NCBI GenBank assembly: GCA_001414485.1
Contig: LLEY01000071.1
Span: 1-64,000, forward strand
Direction: 5' to 3'
Source: Calycina herbarum
Taxonomy: Eukaryota > Ascomycota > Leotiomycetes > Helotiales > Pezizellaceae
Length of the DNA: 64,000 nt
This document shows, piece after piece, positions 1 through 11,041 of the stretch. Numbering within the stretch: the first letter of the stretch is position 1; each line of letters starts with the position of its first letter. The notes under the pieces were generated by a model. The model was not told the DNA's origin. It did not search any database and saw nothing but the letters and a program-made list of their open reading frames with translations. A program made the translations under genes and the position numbers.

Positions 1-620
1 CCAAGACCCTATAAAAATCAAGACAGATATAAAATTGTCTGTTTTTGTCCTATAAAGTTTATAGAGTACAAGGGGAGATATAAGCCTCTTCTTTCCTGTT
101 CTTATAAATAGTATATCATATGTTGTTATTAATTAATAGGTAAAAGAGTGCCTAAAAAGAGGGAAAATCTCAAAAAGCTCGGTTTACAAAAAAAGTGGGT
201 AAATTCAAGCTTAACTCGTAACTCACTGTAGCTGCTAACTAAGCTATACGTAAACTGTAAACTCTATAAAAAAAATATATATAAAAATAAAACTTTATTT
301 AAGATATATCTAAGAGAGAGACTATACTAGTCTCTACTTAATAATTAAATATAAATCTAAAAGTTTAAGATAAAGAGTGTCTATTATGTAACTCGGCGTG
401 TAACCAGAGGACTCGACTCTTTTTAGAGAGGACTTAAAACACTTTTATCTTCTAAATCCTATAGTAAAGTAGCTAAAAGAGGATTTATGTTATAAAGAAC
501 CTAAATCCAAAGTCTAAAATTTAATATCTATTTAATTAGTTTAGTACTTGTTAAGTAAAGTTAAAGATTTTAGAGAATATAAGGCGAGATTTTGAGGGAA
601 GCACTTAAAATTTTAGGGGA
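1..620. repeat. AT-rich RIP-type relic, no gene
   Basis: This stretch is strongly AT-rich and made mostly of TA-rich words with very few CA or TG dinucleotides. That is the composition left by repeat-induced point mutation of a duplicated element. No open frame of useful length or recognisable domain is visible. Composition becomes ordinary near 620, about 300 bases before the first F-box-like gene. Confidence 0.6.
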
Positions 621-925
621 GCTATTGTCGCAACTGTTGCTAAAGACCTCCGTAACTTTGTCGGATCTGCCGGTGGTTTTTTGTGTCTGGATTTGCCCAT
701 TTTGATGGAAACAATCTTGCGTTGTTCAATTGAAGCGAAAGTGAAATGAGAGAGGGGGAATATATACTATAGGCTAATGTTGCCCCATCTTTCTAGAAGA
801 CGGTATGAGTGCGTGCCTTAAAACTCTGGTTACAACAAGCTTGATATGGAATCTCAAGGTGAAACACAAAAACCAACCACTGACAGAAACTTGAAAGCAC
901 TATTTCGAGAACCGACCTCGCATCC

Positions 926-1717
926 ATGTCGGAACCTCTCCAAGAGAAACTTTTCGACGACGCAGATGACGACGAAGACCCATCGCTCCTCAATATCCCA
1001 GATTTCGTTGGTCGTACCGAGCGGGAAAATGGTACCCGCAAGCATGAAGCTTCAACATCCCTCTTGCCAGGCAGCAATCCCAAAGCCCTTGCCCACGAAG
1101 TAGTGCGCGACCAAAGATCGAACTCGGCTCGAATCGATATCGAAGTCTACGGGGGAAAGCCAATGCTTATCAAGCTGTCAACTGACCTATTGCGAACAAT
1201 CTTCGACGCTCTCGACCTCCCCCACTCCGTGTCTCTTGGCCTCAGTTGCAAGTCACTCTATGGGGTCTACAAAATGCATTATCCCGGCCGAGTACCTCTA
1301 TGCACCTCTCTTGATTGCAAAAGATACGGAAACGCCCTTCATCACTCATGGGAATTCGACCTCGGCATTCATCTACATCTTCATACTCTTCTCGAAGGAT
1401 GGCGCGGAACAGGGGGTAGGGTATACGATCATGTTACCAGGAGATTCGTTTCAACGGAAAATTTCAACAAGCTCATGAACAGACGTCACGGAACATTGGG
1501 AAGGATCAAGCCGAAGAGTTGGAAGTCGGAGAAGTACTTGTTTCCAAAATGGGAGTTGGAGTATCGGGAGGAATTGGGAGTGCTAGAAGAAGAGAAGAGG
1601 AAGTTTGGGACGGAGGAATCTTCTTCGCTGGGCATTTCGATACCTTCTGCCGGACTTGAGAAGGCTCTTAAGCTGTCCAGAGATTCCAAAGAAGTGACGT
1701 TCCGTAATCTTGAATAG
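926..1717 (+). CDS. F-box-like protein, paralogue 1 of a tandem set
   Basis: Single-exon gene for 263 residues. An acidic, Asp/Glu-rich N-terminus (residues 8-20) is followed by an F-box-like segment at about 82-115, with LSTDLLRTIFDALDLP and then LGLSCKSLYGVYK. The C-terminal third carries the hallmark of the local family: a Leu/Trp stretch (LLEGWRG), a RRFVSTENFNKLMNRR block and a charged helix. F-box proteins are normally SCF ubiquitin-ligase adaptors that bind Skp1; that role here is inferred from a short motif only. Three related genes follow downstream on the same strand. The ATG at 926 is the first in frame after the 5' region and keeps the acidic N-terminus seen in the paralogues. The substrate is unknown. 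Confidence 0.6.
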   Translation: MSEPLQEKLFDDADDDEDPSLLNIPDFVGRTERENGTRKHEASTSLLPGSNPKALAHEVVRDQRSNSARIDIEVYGGKPMLIKLSTDLLRTIFDALDLPHSVSLGLSCKSLYGVYKMHYPGRVPLCTSLDCKRYGNALHHSWEFDLGIHLHLHTLLEGWRGTGGRVYDHVTRRFVSTENFNKLMNRRHGTLGRIKPKSWKSEKYLFPKWELEYREELGVLEEEKRKFGTEESSSLGISIPSAGLEKALKLSRDSKEVTFRNLE

Positions 1718-2229
1718 GAGCTGAGGAACTTGTGTAGTCTTCAGTCAACAATCACAACAGCAACAGAAGCAACATCTCTTTGGGCTCACAAAGAATGAGA
1801 TCATTCTGAATATTTTCTCTTGCTAAAGAGATATATGTACTTTCCTACATCAAATTCCATTGTACATTATGGTAACTCCCTTGGTCACTGTGCGCGCTTT
1901 TACCTGTTGCATAAAGATAATGTGCAACTTGTTGTACCGTATCCTGCAATTTAGACTCTGAAACTCTTCAGACATGTGTTAATTTTTTTTACTGATGCCG
2001 TGAATGCCTTTATCAATCAAATATTGATTGGTTAAACTTCGCTCGTCAGAGGGCCAGCCAGCAGGGGTCCTTTAACGAGAATTGCTGTAGTCTTTCTGTA
2101 GCTGAAGCGTATTCCCCAGCACAACGTCTCAGAACGTATCTCAACTAGTCAGAATAACCAACAGCAGCTGACAACTTTGACTGAGCAACATACTTAGTGA
2201 CTGAGTTGAACTTACTGGGGTTTGGAAGG
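1718..2229. other. Intergenic, nothing recognised
   Basis: Spacer between F-box-like paralogues 1 and 2. No open frame, repeat or RNA gene is supported. Confidence 0.5.
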
Positions 2230-2966
2230 ATGGTAGCAAGAGAAGTATCCATGGAGACACGTCAAGAGCAAGAAGATGGTAAGCTATATCTCTGCAATTC
2301 AATAACCACTGACCTTCCTGCTTATTGTACGCATTGACTGATATATGATAGCTAACCCCCCAAACAAGGCCTCAGCACCTAAGTACCAGTCGAAATATTC
2401 CTCCAAATAAAGAGCAATCTTGGCCCCGTTTCCGGATTTGTTTATCGCTGGCTTGCAAACGATTCTACTGCTACTATAGCCAACAATGACAAGAGTTAAG
2501 TCTCCCCCATGACGAGCCCGCAAACTACTTCATACCCAAACTCGACGAGACAGACTTCGGCAGAAAAAAGAGTTTTGAATACGTTTCCCGCGTTCACTGT
2601 CTTTGCAACAACATAGATGATGGAGTCGGTGATGAGTCTACGCTGGCGGAGCTTTTGGTAAATTGGGTTGGGAATGATTTGGCTTATACACATGGTTGTT
2701 ACTATTGGATCAACGATTATTACAAGGAGGAGCTTTCGCAGGGCCATCATGGGAGGTTTGTTAAGCGGGAAAGACTAGAAGAGTTTGAGTCGGAAGAGGT
2801 ATTGAATGAAGATAGTCTTGAGATGATGATGACTGGCAATCGGGGCGGTTTCCGCGGGTTTGGCCGTCGGCGTAGGAAAAAGGCCATCTCCCAGGAGGCT
2901 GCGGCAATACTATTTGATAATTTCATGGAAGGCGATAAATGGAAGGCCGCCGATAAGAAAAAGTGA
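2230..2966 (+). pseudogene. F-box-like paralogue 2, interrupted
   Basis: A frame running from about 2352 to 2966 shows the family signature CLSLACKRFYCYY, then a TLAELLVNW segment and a HGRFVKRERLEEF block that matches the C-terminal module of the neighbours. It is broken by one in-frame TGA at 2487-2489, just after the F-box-like segment, where no intron is expected from the paralogues. A candidate first exon (ATG at 2230, donor GTAAGC at 2279, acceptor TAG at 2349-2351) joins into a different frame, so the N-terminus is also damaged or mis-modelled. The open part ends in a Lys-rich tail at 2966. I read it as a recent pseudogene. Undetected introns or readthrough are the alternatives. Confidence 0.5.
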
Positions 2967-3595
2967 CGGTGGCTTCTAGGAAACATTCTATAAGATGTAG
3001 GAGCTATGGTCACCCAAGATCATGGAATCGAACGTAGGTAGTGGCTTATAGGGGATATAGGTTGGATGTTGGGGTCTACTCATACACTTCTACATGCAAT
3101 TCCAAGATACAAAGCCCACCTTCACACAGGTAGCATGTTTTATGCCTTTGAAATCGTGACTGATTTACCAACGAGTTTGTGTGAATAGCCTCAGCCGCTC
3201 GCAATTTCTATCTCTCTACACTGATTGACATCAGCTGGGATAATGATTTGAGATCTCTCAAGTATCTAGGACAATTCACTCGAGATAGCAAGAGCCAGGT
3301 ACCACTTAAAATATAAAAATAGGGTAGTAGTACACTTTGCTCTTTCCGTCGGTAAATCTCACCAAATATATTCCTTTTCATTATACAAGACCAGAATCAC
3401 TTTAGCTCTGTCCCTCCACCTTTCATAGATTCACCTCTAACGTGTGAAGTCCAAGTTTGAGCCCCTTCAAGAATTGTTTCCCTGCCACAGAAGCCGGAAA
3501 CCGCCTACATACGACCCAAACCTTCCTGTACCACAACAACTCCAAATTACATCAAGCATTTTGCAACGACTAGGTACTACCTCATCTCCGCAGCC
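2967..3595. other. Intergenic; probable promoter and 5' leader of paralogue 3
   Basis: There is no gene. A TATA-like stretch (AAAATATAAAAATAGGG) lies near 3308-3325, about 280 bases before the ATG at 3596. The intervening sequence is pyrimidine-rich with CAA/CCA repeats, as in fungal 5' leaders. The promoter role is an inference. Confidence 0.3.
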
Positions 3596-4381
3596 ATGAT
3601 AGCCTCGCTTATTAGGACCCATACAGCTCCAGATCTGGCACTGTACTGCAGCGCGAGCCCTGAAGACTTCGTCACCTCGGACACTGCATATCTATTCGAT
3701 ACGGACGAAGAAAGCAGTCAATCAACACGTTCGATACCATGTCAATATGCTTCTTCAGATTCCTCTGATCTATCGCTGGCTTCATTTGTATCGGATACGG
3801 ATTCCGAAGACATTGAAACCTCGCCAATTCTCGCTACTTCATCGCATGTCACCAATCAAGAGCAGGATCAGACATCAACTCCTCCAAGTTTAGTTTCCCT
3901 AAGCGAAGAAGCTGAGGGAACGGGCAACACTCGTCTTCAAAGACCTCGTCTATCATTTGCTCCAAACGAGATTAAGGAAAACCAACATCTTATTTTCACC
4001 ACCACTCTTCCAATCGAGCTCCACAAAATTATCACCAACAATCTCACACCACAAGAAGCAGTTTGTCTCTCCCTTACTTGCAAGTCTTTCTATACAATGC
4101 ACAGCCACTTCCTTCGAATCGTCCCACTTTGGCAACAGAATTATCAAGGACAACAGCTATGCAGTTTGCTGAGAGACTGGATTGATCCGGCTCATGCTTT
4201 GTTCTTTGACACTCGTGCTCGGAAGTTCGTTCGCTGGGAGAGCAGAAATAAGCTTATGGGGGATCGATTCGGCAAGTGGAAGAAGGAAGAATATAGAGAT
4301 CCGAAACTACATGGGTGGGCTGATTATGAAGTTACAGACTTTGGTCGTCCTTTCCCCCGGCGGTGGCTAGGGTGCGCATAG
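3596..4381 (+). CDS. F-box-like protein, paralogue 3
   Basis: Single-exon gene for 261 residues. The first 110 residues are Ser/Asp/Glu-rich and look disordered. An F-box-like segment at about 137-170 reads TTLPIELHKIITNNL and then VCLSLTCKSFYTMH, the clearest F-box in the cluster. The C-terminus repeats the family module: LCSLLRDW, RARKFVRWESRNKLMGDR, then FGKWKKEE. A Skp1-binding ubiquitin-ligase adaptor role is inferred from the F-box. No substrate-binding repeats such as LRR or WD40 are visible, so the short C-terminal module would have to provide specificity. Confidence 0.65.
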   Translation: MIASLIRTHTAPDLALYCSASPEDFVTSDTAYLFDTDEESSQSTRSIPCQYASSDSSDLSLASFVSDTDSEDIETSPILATSSHVTNQEQDQTSTPPSLVSLSEEAEGTGNTRLQRPRLSFAPNEIKENQHLIFTTTLPIELHKIITNNLTPQEAVCLSLTCKSFYTMHSHFLRIVPLWQQNYQGQQLCSLLRDWIDPAHALFFDTRARKFVRWESRNKLMGDRFGKWKKEEYRDPKLHGWADYEVTDFGRPFPRRWLGCA

Positions 4382-4904
4382 TCGCACGCATGTCACTCGG
4401 GCATTTTCCTAAATTACACTTGCATGGTTACTGGAAATAGATAGATTTGGCTTCTGGGAACAGGAATTCTCGTTTAGGATCTAGTGGGTTTTTTATAGAG
4501 ACCTCTTTGAATTAATCCATGCCGCGTCCAAATTGTGCAACATATCATCAACGGATTGAAATGAAACAAAATTACCCTTTGAAAAAATCCACCATATTCG
4601 ATTTTATTCATAATTTTCACTCTTCAAGTAGCCTGAGATGTATGACGTTGAGAGCTAAAATATAGCAGAGACTCTAAAGTTGACATTATTCCTACCAGCC
4701 ACACACGTGACATCTCCAGAAAGCCCCACCCTCGGTTAGTGAATCAACCAACTGTGTTCTAGAAGCCTACCTACTCCTACTTCTTGACTCACACCGAGTA
4801 CCTATAGATATCAAGCAAAACTTGAGGCATTTAAGGCCAATCTCGAGTTTATCGCACAAACTTCCACAATTTGATGGCTGGCAACCACATTCTGGGGCCA
4901 AAAA
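4382..4904. other. Intergenic, nothing recognised
   Basis: Spacer between paralogues 3 and 4. It holds no supported gene or repeat. Confidence 0.5.
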
Positions 4905-5398
4905 ATGGACAGTCACGACGAAATGCCATCTTCACTTGGCTTAGTGGAGGAGATGACCGCCAATTTGTCCTTGTAAAAAGAATCCCATGAGCAGGATGAT
5001 ACTAGAAGTCAATCTAGTAAGTTTCCATCGCAAATCGTACTTCCCCCTTTCTGACTCGTAGGTATGAAGCCCCAAAAATCACCTTCATCAACCTCCCACC
5101 AGACATCCATTCCAACATGATGAAGTTCCTCAAACGCAATCAATCCATACTCTTAGGAATTTGCTGTCGAAAATTATACGAAACCCACTGGTCCATCTAC
5201 GGAAAGGTGAAAATAAATCCACAAGACTATCGACTTGGAGATCCGAAGACTTGGGACTGGTTATTCATGTATTGCTCTTTGCAGGAATTCATGGGAAACA
5301 AGTATAAATTCAATACGGAGAATGGGATCTTTGTGCCCAAGACACGGAAGTGGAAGAAGCGATTTGGGACAGGAGGTAGAGGGGGTGGGATAACGTAA
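4905..5398 (+). CDS. F-box-like protein, paralogue 4 (short, one intron)
   Basis: Two-exon model: exons 4905-4972 and 5062-5398. The intron is 89 bases, with donor GTAAAA, a CTGAC branch point and acceptor CGTAG, and it joins in frame to give 134 residues. The intron removes a TAA that would otherwise stop the first exon. Residues 31-65 form the F-box-like segment (FINLPPDIHSNMMKFL, then LGICCRKLYETH). The C-terminus has the family block YKFNTENGIFVPKTRKWKKR and ends in a Gly-rich tail. It is about half the size of paralogues 1 and 3 because the acidic N-terminal region is very short. The function as an SCF adaptor is inferred from the motif only. Confidence 0.55.
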
Positions 5399-6015
5399 TA
5401 TTTGAAGGGACCACTATGGGATGAACACCGTAAATCTGTCTGTGTTCAGCCACTTTTCAAATAAAAGGTCAAAAGGCGTGAAATGTAGCATATGGAATGA
5501 GGGTGAGGTTTGTGTTGACAAATTGGATTACTCATAGGAGAGCTTTGGATGGTTGAAAGCGCACATGAATTTCTCAAGATGCTCCCTAGGCAATCCCTAA
5601 ACTGAATACCTCCTTCTTTCATTCAGTGTCTACTTTGGAGGGAATCATAAGCTCATTATCAAGAGAAACCCTTTCATGGAATCAAAGTGTGGTGCTATGA
5701 TCAATATTGGTCATGCAAGTGAGATTGATGGATGAGCATGTAAAGTCTATGTCAAATTGAAATTGTCTTGTGAAAAAGGGAAAAAGATATACAAAATTGC
5801 AATTGTTCTGATAACTCCTGTTGAATTAAACGCCGATCGGAGTTCCTCAAAGAAGTTAAGACTGTAGGCTAAGGGACAACGCTAAAATTTAGCCTCCCAC
5901 AATTGACAGTATTTGGACGCCTGGTGGAAAAGTTTGATCTGTGTGCAATTAAAGCAGACGCAATCCCAAAGGTCCATCGCTTGTTACAATGACGTCAATC
6001 ACCGTCGTCAAATCG
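5399..6015. other. Intergenic, nothing recognised
   Basis: No gene or repeat is supported between F-box-like paralogue 4 and the RNA-binding-protein relic. Confidence 0.5.
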
Positions 6016-6019
6016 GTTG

Positions 6020-6370
6020 TGACCACTTTTATCTCAGCTCTCTCCAGCAATGGGAGATGTTGAAAAACGCCTTGCAGGCCAGCTTCGGCGAGATTACCTA
6101 CGTCAAGATCCCACCAGGAAAAGGCTGCAGTCTTGTCCAATTTGTTCAACGGCATGCTGCGAGATGGTTAGCCATCAACCAAATGCCAATTGGAAACTCT
6201 TGCGTTCGTCTCTCTTGGGTCAATGGTCGATATCAAAACCAGCTGGCACTCATCATCAACCATCTCCGCCCCCTCCACAATACCAATCCATGGGCATGCA
6301 ACCAGCGCAGCACCCGTCCAACCTTTGCAGGCAAGCTCACGTCAAGCCCTCCACACATATTCAGTGTTAA
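6020..6370 (+). pseudogene. Fragment of a NAM8/NGR1-type RRM RNA-binding protein
   Basis: The sequence encodes the third RRM of the TIA-1-like yeast NAM8/NGR1 family, split over three frames. It starts with TTFISALSSN (RNP2-like, about 6022-6051) and shifts frame to EMLKNALQASFGEITYVKI and PPGKGCSLVQFVQRHAARW (RNP1-like). It continues to NSCVRLSW and shifts again into a Pro/Gln stretch (PPPPQYQSMGM) typical of the C-terminal tail of these proteins. At least two frameshifts and small deletions inside the RRM mean no functional product. The functional protein binds RNA through its RRMs, in splicing or mRNA decay depending on the member. This is a dead partial copy, and the parent gene is not in the window. 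Confidence 0.75.
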
Positions 6371-8647
6371 CATAGTGCACAGTAAACTATTCTGTCTGGG
6401 AGAGGAGGGAGGACTCTATTTGTTCCAGCGATGATACCACGGACGAACCCGCAGCGAAGAAGTCAAATGCTTCTCATAACGAAGCCGAGGCGACCCCCAG
6501 GTCAGCGTTTGCTGCAGAAACCTGGCAGCGTAATCATCGGTACGAGCTGAGGCTGGAAAAGGGCTGCCTACATGGACAACTCTCAGGGTATTCTGAGCGG
6601 AGGCGCCATTAGCCTGGCCACTGCTCGAGTTCTTCACGAAGCCATCGCATCTTTCATTGAGGCTAATCGACAAGAATGGCAAAGTTTGAGCTTGATCCCG
6701 CAACTTCGGGGCAATTCCCCTTCAAATATCAAACGTTGCCTCCAAACGCACGCCCCACCCCGCGAAGCAGCAGTCAAGTATGAGAATGACCTTGGCCGTC
6801 AAGACCAAACTCAGAAAGCGCGCAGTAGGTTTGCCCCTTATCCTATACATTTTGCATTCATACTTATCATTGATCCAGCGTACCCCTTCTCTCTTCTTGG
6901 TCACAACGCCAAGAACAGCCGTGTCCCAAGACTCGCACCCCACGGAGGCTACCATCGCTGCTCTCAGAACTAAAAGGAGGAATCCAAGCGGCTCATAGGA
7001 GTACGGTCATCTAAGCAATGATGGCCGTTCGATTCTACACGGATACGATCTCCACGACATAAGGTCTTGTTTTCGGGTTGTATTCATTGTTCTGTCGTGG
7101 CCTTGATCTCGAAATTTGTATTTTGAACCGTTTCTACATAGTAAATAGAGGTATATAATAAAAAGATATCAACCTTCATTTACTTTATTCAATTATTCTA
7201 CCAGTTTCAAGTAATTCTGTAGAACGGCTCGTTCTATATATCGTTAAAGAGCTCCGGGATTAAACTTGGTTATTCTAAAATCCTCAAATAATATAAAAAG
7301 TAGAAGCTGAAAGAGATGCTTTCTCGTGCTTGAAATTGACAAGGCGTTGCAACTACTTGATACTCCAAAGTAGTAACATCATTGGTCAATTCCGCCAACG
7401 GCAAGCAAAGTATAGATAATCAGCGAGATGTTATAAGACGACGAACACACCACCGTTCATAAATTGTTGTTTGCCTTTCATTCTAAGAAGCCATCATTCT
7501 TAAGGAAAACAAAGTACAGAAAAATGACAGGCTGTTGCTTCCTAGAGATTCATTAGACAACATTTATCGAAGTATAATCAGGTGAAGTTCCCTACACTAT
7601 ATACCTAAGGGAAGGACGAGAAAAGTAGGATGATGGTTGGTGGACGAGAAGATTGTGCTGCTTTGGTGCAGTTTTGGGAAGATGCGAATTGATACACGGG
7701 ATATCAGGTGTTTGGCGGAAGTGAAGACTGGAAATGGACTGAGAACATCCATTGATTGATATGGAAAATACCAAGGGGAAAACTCCGAGAAGTGGTGGTT
7801 GCCGTCTCAACATATGAAACCTACTGGAAAGACGATATTCCCGAGTTCTTTACACATGGTATTTGTTCATTGTATATATGTAGACTTGGTACTGGGATTT
7901 CTCCTCCCAGATATAACCTTTCATTTCAACCTTAGTTCATTCGTATCGAGATCATAGATGGTTTCAATCAACTTCCTGTCAAAAGAGTTTACCCAATATA
8001 GATCAAACTTACTAAGTTCGATGCTATTTTTATTCCACTGAGAGGGTTCTTTGCAGACGCTGACTGGTTCGCCAAAGATATGTGGTTGTCTTTTGAACCC
8101 ACCAGTGGTGCGTGGCGCAATACCCCTCATGCCACAACACTTCACCAGCGGAAAGGCAAAATACAATTTTTCCTGAATGACAGGCACAATATGATGCCGC
8201 TGGCCATGAGCCCGCAGCTCTACAAAGTTCTTGTCAGCAGTGGTGCGTGAGTTCGCAAAGTCATATTCACTCGCTTAACAACAATAGCAGGCGGTCACCG
8301 TACCCCTGCAACTCAATGGGCTCGCAGCTCAAGGCAGCCCACGAGCACATAGTGAATAGGACAATGCCCCCAAAAAAATGACAATAGCGCGCGCTCGGCC
8401 TAGCCACCCCGCTCGGGTTCATAAATCCCATGCCAGTCTCCCAGTCTGGATTTCCTTCCATCACAAGATTTCATCAGAGCCACATCTGAAGATTACCATC
8501 CACCACCACCATTCATACTGAAGCACTCTGCTATCGTACTGGATACCCTATCGCTTTCTCAAGCAACTGACTAAAATCTACGCGCATCCACCAACCATTC
8601 GACGAATCCTTGCGAACATTTTATCGTCAATCCATCCATACGTCACC
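6371..8647. other. Long intergenic region, no supported gene
   Basis: There are only short, non-conserved open frames here, for example 6572-6973 on + and 7921-8187 on -. I do not recognise their products and they lack convincing start or intron context. The 8400-8647 part is C-rich with CCACCACC-type runs and probably forms the 5' leader of the gene starting at 8648. Confidence 0.4.
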
Positions 8648-11041
8648 ATGTCGCCTTTCCCTAAAGACTATCTCAACAACAACTCCTTCGGCATCAAGTG
8701 TAAGTACAATGACACCTCACAATCAGAAAGGGCCGATGGCCTATAGCGATCATGGTCCGTTCATCCCTTGTTCTCTCCAGGCTAACACTTGGCCACTAGA
8801 TAGCACCAAGCCCAAGGAAGTCCAGCCAAAGAGTAAGTACTTGTCTACATCGACCTTGACCCGAGTCCCCTTTATAACTGTTTCATCGTCAGGGCATAAC
8901 ACTGACATCCCATCCACAGAGACCGAGAAAGCCAAGGCTCTTGAGCACGTCGCCGACCAACAACCAGCCGCTAGCACTTCTCAACCAAAGAGTAAGTCTC
9001 GCATCCCATATTTTCAAGGCCTTCCATGTTCACCAAATCCTCTACGCACCCCATCCGGTCCATACATATATAGCTAACATCCAAGCCGCAGAGACCAAGG
9101 GAGGAAAGGTCCGGATAGTGGTCTCCAAGGCCAAGAAGGCTTTGACGCCAAAGCGAAAGGCAAAGGAGAACAGCCCAAGCCCTGCCGCCGAGTCCTCTGA
9201 GGAGAATGGTAAGTCTCCAGTTCCTAACTTCTACACCTTATATCCTTGAAAGGATTTCACGCCCTTCGCATTTTCCAATACATATATACCTAACCACGGG
9301 CAGAGACAGAAGAAGAGCAGGCTCGTGAGGTTTCTGCTGAACCAACAGCCACCCCATCCGCCATCGAGTCCACCGAGGATAATGTAAATATCCAACTCGC
9401 AGACACCAAGGAAGACGAGACTTCTGACGCCGCTACCCCACAACTAGAACTCGTCACCACCCCCGAGGATGACAGCAAGTCTGTTCATAATGAAGAAGAG
9501 CAGGTAGATGATGACTTCCTAGCTGAGGTTAAAGCAGAACTCGAAGCCGAGCTCGAAGCAGCCAAGACGGAAGCATCTACTACTGGCACGGCTCTTGAGA
9601 CTACCCCCAACACCCCACCAGCTGCCACCGACTCGTCTCCACAGAATGGTAAGTCCCCATTCCTAAGTTCAACACCTTGCGCTTATCAACAATCACTCAA
9701 ACATTTCTCAATATATACGAAATAACTAACACTCAACTTTCAGATGATGTTAGTGAAGACAACGCTCATGTCGGAACTACCGACAAGGATACTTCAACCA
9801 ATATCAACGACAAGCCGCTCGGCTCTGCTGACGAGAAGTCACTCGCTTCCCCTGATGAGAAGCCAGAACCTGCAAAGGGTAAGTCCTTCACCACCTCCCA
9901 TCTCAACCTTCTCTTCAAATGATCGCATTCATCAAAGTACAAATGTAACATCAAACTAACAGAAAACACCACGGTGAAATCGAGTGCCACTGGTCGTGCT
10001 CCCGAGAAGGCTACGACAGCCCCTGCGAGCAACAAAGGTGCAGCTCTCGAGAAGGCAGCACCATCACCAAAACCCAATAAGCGAAAGGCAGATAACGACT
10101 CCTCCCATGCGAATACCAAGGCCCTGGCATCGAAGAAACCAAAGACAGCTGGCTCTTTCACCCCCTTAAGCCCTAGCAACCCCCTCCCAAAGAAGCGAAA
10201 GGCAGACCCCTCCCCGACTCTAGACACCAAGCCTTCGACAACCAAGAAGCAAAAGGTCAAGCCCAGCACGAATGCGCCGCCCCCTAAATTCGACCCTCTC
10301 ATGCCCAAATTCGCCGATTCCGGCTCGGAATCAGAGGAGGAGCCCGACTGGGAAATGCTAAAGGCAAAGCGAAAGGCCCCCACCTCATCCCCGGTAGCCC
10401 GTGAGGATATCAACAAGTTCGTTGTTGATGACAACGATGAGCTTGAGACGGTTGAATGGGAAACTCCATCTGTTCCTCCCCCTCGACGCGCCGCACGAGC
10501 GGCAAATCACAAGCTAGGGGTTTATCACGAGACCGTTGCGAAGAAGCGCAAGGTTGAAGTCAGCGATGACGACTCGGAGTCTGAACGAGAGGTAGTTAAG
10601 ACGAAGAGACGTCGAACTGCTGCACCAGTTAAGGAGGTCGCAAAGGCCGAGCCTAAGAGACGTCGAGCACCAGCCAAGGAGGCTGCAAAGGCCGAAGTCG
10701 AAGTTAGCGACTCGGACTCGGAGGATGATGTTCGCGGACCTAATGGACGTCGACCAACCCCAGCCCCAGCCCGAAAACCTCTTGTCAGAAAGAGAGTTGC
10801 CCCAACCAACCGACGCGCTACCCCTCTCGGCGAAGACAGCATCCCAACAGACGATGCAGAGCTCTCACGCTATACACCTTACAACCCACTTAGGCCACGC
10901 AAGGACCCCGGCAAATGGCTAATGAAGGGAGAATTCGCTAAGAAGGAGACTCCAAAGCCCGTCAGACGTAATACTCGACGACCAACTCCGGAGTACGAGC
11001 AACACGATCGAGTGGTGACGCGAGGCATTCCTTGCTGCTAG
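8648..11041 (+). CDS. Lysine-rich, low-complexity probable nuclear protein, seven exons, all introns phase 1
   Basis: Model: exons 8648-8699, 8800-8832, 8920-8991, 9092-9208, 9304-9648, 9744-9878 and 9963-11041, giving 610 residues. Every donor reads GTAAGT and most acceptors are preceded by CTAAC. All six introns are phase 1, and each internal exon (33, 72, 117, 345 and 135 bases) is a multiple of three, so each can be skipped or duplicated in frame. The protein is Lys/Ala/Pro/Glu-rich. It has several basic nuclear-localisation-like runs (KKRKA, KKQKVK, KKRKVEV, KTKRRR, PKRRRAP), an internal repeat of the KRRR-AP-KE-AKAE type, and two acidic Ser/Asp tracts (VSDDDSESE, VSDSDSED) that look like CK2 sites. 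No known domain is recognised. A chromatin or nucleolar role is only a guess. The first intron's acceptor (8798-8799) is the least certain. Confidence 0.65.

Noticed and set aside
7921..8187. 88-codon minus-strand open frame
   Set aside because: No recognisable motif, no supporting splice or promoter context, and it lies in a region of scattered short frames.
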